DNA of 64,000 nt, from the NCBI RefSeq assembly GCF_017104565.1, contig NZ_JAAGPD010000016.1:124001-188000 (forward strand), given 5' to 3'. Below are positions 62,922 through 64,000 of the stretch, in pieces. The notes under the pieces are model-generated. The model had not been told where the DNA came from. It did no database searches and saw only the letters and a program-made list of their open reading frames with translations. This stretch comes from Paraburkholderia sp. Tr-20389. Its GTDB lineage: Bacteria > Pseudomonadota > Gammaproteobacteria > Burkholderiales > Burkholderiaceae. Each line of letters opens with the position of its first letter. Positions within the stretch are counted from its first letter, which is position 1. Both the position numbers and the translations under genes were made by a program.

Positions 62922-63944
62922 ATGACCTATCACATCGAGCTCACCACCCGTGACAACGGGCATTTCAGCTTCGACTGCGCGCCCGATCAGGATCTGCTGA
63001 CGGCCGCCGCAAACGCGAGCCTCACATTGCCGTCGCAGTGCAGGAAGGGGAGTTGCGGCGCGTGCAGCGCGACCGTCACGCACGGTCGATACGAAGCGAA
63101 AGAACACAACGCGGACGTACTGCCTGCCGGCGAGGGCGCCGTGCTGATGTGCAGCACGACGCCGCGCAGTGATCTGCGTATCGCGCTGCCCTACGACGAG
63201 GCGAGAGTGCTGCTGCATTCGGTGCCGCGCCGTTCGACGTCGATCGTTGCGCTCGAGACGATTGCGCGGAACACCCTGCGTCTGGAGTTGCAGATCGAAC
63301 CCGATGCCGACGGAGGCTGCGCCGCCGAGTTCGAGCCAGGCCAGTTCATGGAGATCGAAATTCCCGGCAGCGACGACAGGCGGCCCTTCTCGCTGGCGAA
63401 CACGAGCAACTGGGATGGGCGGCTCGAGTTTCTGATCAGGCTGCAGCCGGGCGGCCGCTTTTCGAGCTATCTGCGCGAACGGGCCAAGCCTGGCGACACG
63501 TTGACGGTGCAAGGTCCGGCAGGCGCGTTCGGCATACGCGACGACAGTCTGCGCGAGCGCTGGTTCGTCGCGGGCGGCACGGGTGTGGCGCCGATCCTGT
63601 CGATGCTGCGCAGGATGGCCGAGTTCCAGGAAGCGCAACCCGCGCGGCTCTTTTTCGGCGTGACCGGCGAAGACGAACTGTTCGTGCAGGATGAACTCGA
63701 TTCGCTGACGGCGCAGTTGCCTCAATTGAAAGTCGAGTTGTGCGTATGGAAGGCGCAGCCGGATTGGACAGGTTTCCACGGCACGCCGACGGACGCGCTG
63801 CGCGCGGCATTGGCGAGTGCGGGTGTACAGCCGGACCTCTATGTGTGCGGACCTTCCGCACTGGTCAGCGAGACGCAGAAGATCATCGCCGAATTCGGGA
63901 TTCCGGCTACGCAGTTCGAAACCGAACGGTTTACGTCGGCGTAG
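62922..63944 (+). CDS. hcr: Ferredoxin-type FAD/NADH reductase (Hcp partner)
   Basis: A 340-residue flavoprotein: N-terminal plant-type [2Fe-2S] ferredoxin domain with CRKGSCGACSATV and a fourth Cys in VLMCSTTP (about residues 1-85), FAD-binding domain (RRPFSLANTSNWDG) and NAD-binding domain (VAGGTGVAPILSMLR, YVCGPSALV). This order resembles MmoC/phenol-hydroxylase reductases, in contrast to E. coli Hcr, where the ferredoxin domain is C-terminal. It should pass electrons from NADH to Hcp. 63 bases after hcp. The last 56 bases of the window hold no gene. Confidence 0.85.
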   Translation: MTYHIELTTRDNGHFSFDCAPDQDLLTAAANASLTLPSQCRKGSCGACSATVTHGRYEAKEHNADVLPAGEGAVLMCSTTPRSDLRIALPYDEARVLLHSVPRRSTSIVALETIARNTLRLELQIEPDADGGCAAEFEPGQFMEIEIPGSDDRRPFSLANTSNWDGRLEFLIRLQPGGRFSSYLRERAKPGDTLTVQGPAGAFGIRDDSLRERWFVAGGTGVAPILSMLRRMAEFQEAQPARLFFGVTGEDELFVQDELDSLTAQLPQLKVELCVWKAQPDWTGFHGTPTDALRAALASAGVQPDLYVCGPSALVSETQKIIAEFGIPATQFETERFTSA

Positions 63945-64000
63945 GCGCGTGCTCGAACCGTTTGACGTAAGCGAGCCCAAAAAACTATAAAGAGGTAAGC

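Overview
The window is high-GC, gene-dense beta-proteobacterial DNA, most like Paraburkholderia or a close relative in Burkholderiaceae. The pointers are a convergent rpfF/rpfR pair of Burkholderia type, DUF4148, DUF3034 and PA2169-type small proteins, a stand-alone second rpoN, and a nested inverted-repeat element that I remember as common between genes in Paraburkholderia. No rRNA, tRNA, CRISPR array, transposase or phage gene was seen.

Layout. 0-6 kb: end of a DUF2158 gene, a LysE exporter, an epoxide hydrolase, a small superinfection-immunity-family membrane protein, an M20 peptidase and an Ldh-family dehydrogenase. 6-9 kb: BDSF signal synthase RpfF and its receptor RpfR. 9-16 kb: exported trehalase and the large helicase Lhr. 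16-19 kb: a COG4705 membrane protein, a small exported protein and a QseC-like kinase; the response regulator that should sit between them is reduced to a 31-codon remnant. 19-23 kb: DUF4148 protein, a Cache-GGDEF diguanylate cyclase, a broken old-yellow-enzyme gene and an aldo/keto reductase. 23.0-23.7 kb: a 650-bp nested inverted-repeat element. 23.7-36.8 kb: a complete pelABCDEFG operon for Pel polysaccharide, with a probable frameshift near the 3' end of pelA.

37-46.4 kb: a cation/proton antiporter followed by a cluster of small stress-type genes (DUF3175, PRC-barrel, HAD, small exported proteins, topoisomerase IB, PfpI, DUF4142, DUF1488, PA2169-type, BON). 46.7-48.3 kb: rpoN paralogue behind a sigma-54-type promoter. 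48.4-54.3 kb: a TIGR03118 lipoprotein, then a four-gene operon of DUF3034 outer-membrane protein, exported truncated haemoglobin, cupredoxin-like protein and a dCache-HAMP-GGDEF-EAL protein. 54.7-56.4 kb: DHA2 drug exporter with a palindromic operator. 56.4-60.4 kb: a probable SOS operon (LexA box) of a FAN1-like VRR-NUC nuclease and an XPD-like helicase with a RecB-like nuclease N-terminus. 60.4-64 kb: nsrR divergent from hcp and a ferredoxin-type NADH reductase, with FNR-like and NsrR-like sites between them.

Two themes tie the window together. The first is c-di-GMP and biofilm: RpfF/RpfR, a GGDEF protein, a GGDEF-EAL protein and a Pel operon whose PelD keeps an I-site. The second is stress and redox: SOS repair, NO defence (NsrR/Hcp), an exported haemoglobin and the small-protein stress cluster. 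The items I rate highest are the haemoglobin/cupredoxin/c-di-GMP operon, the lost response regulator, the pelA frameshift, the SOS-controlled nuclease-helicase pair and the self-recognised rpoN promoter.
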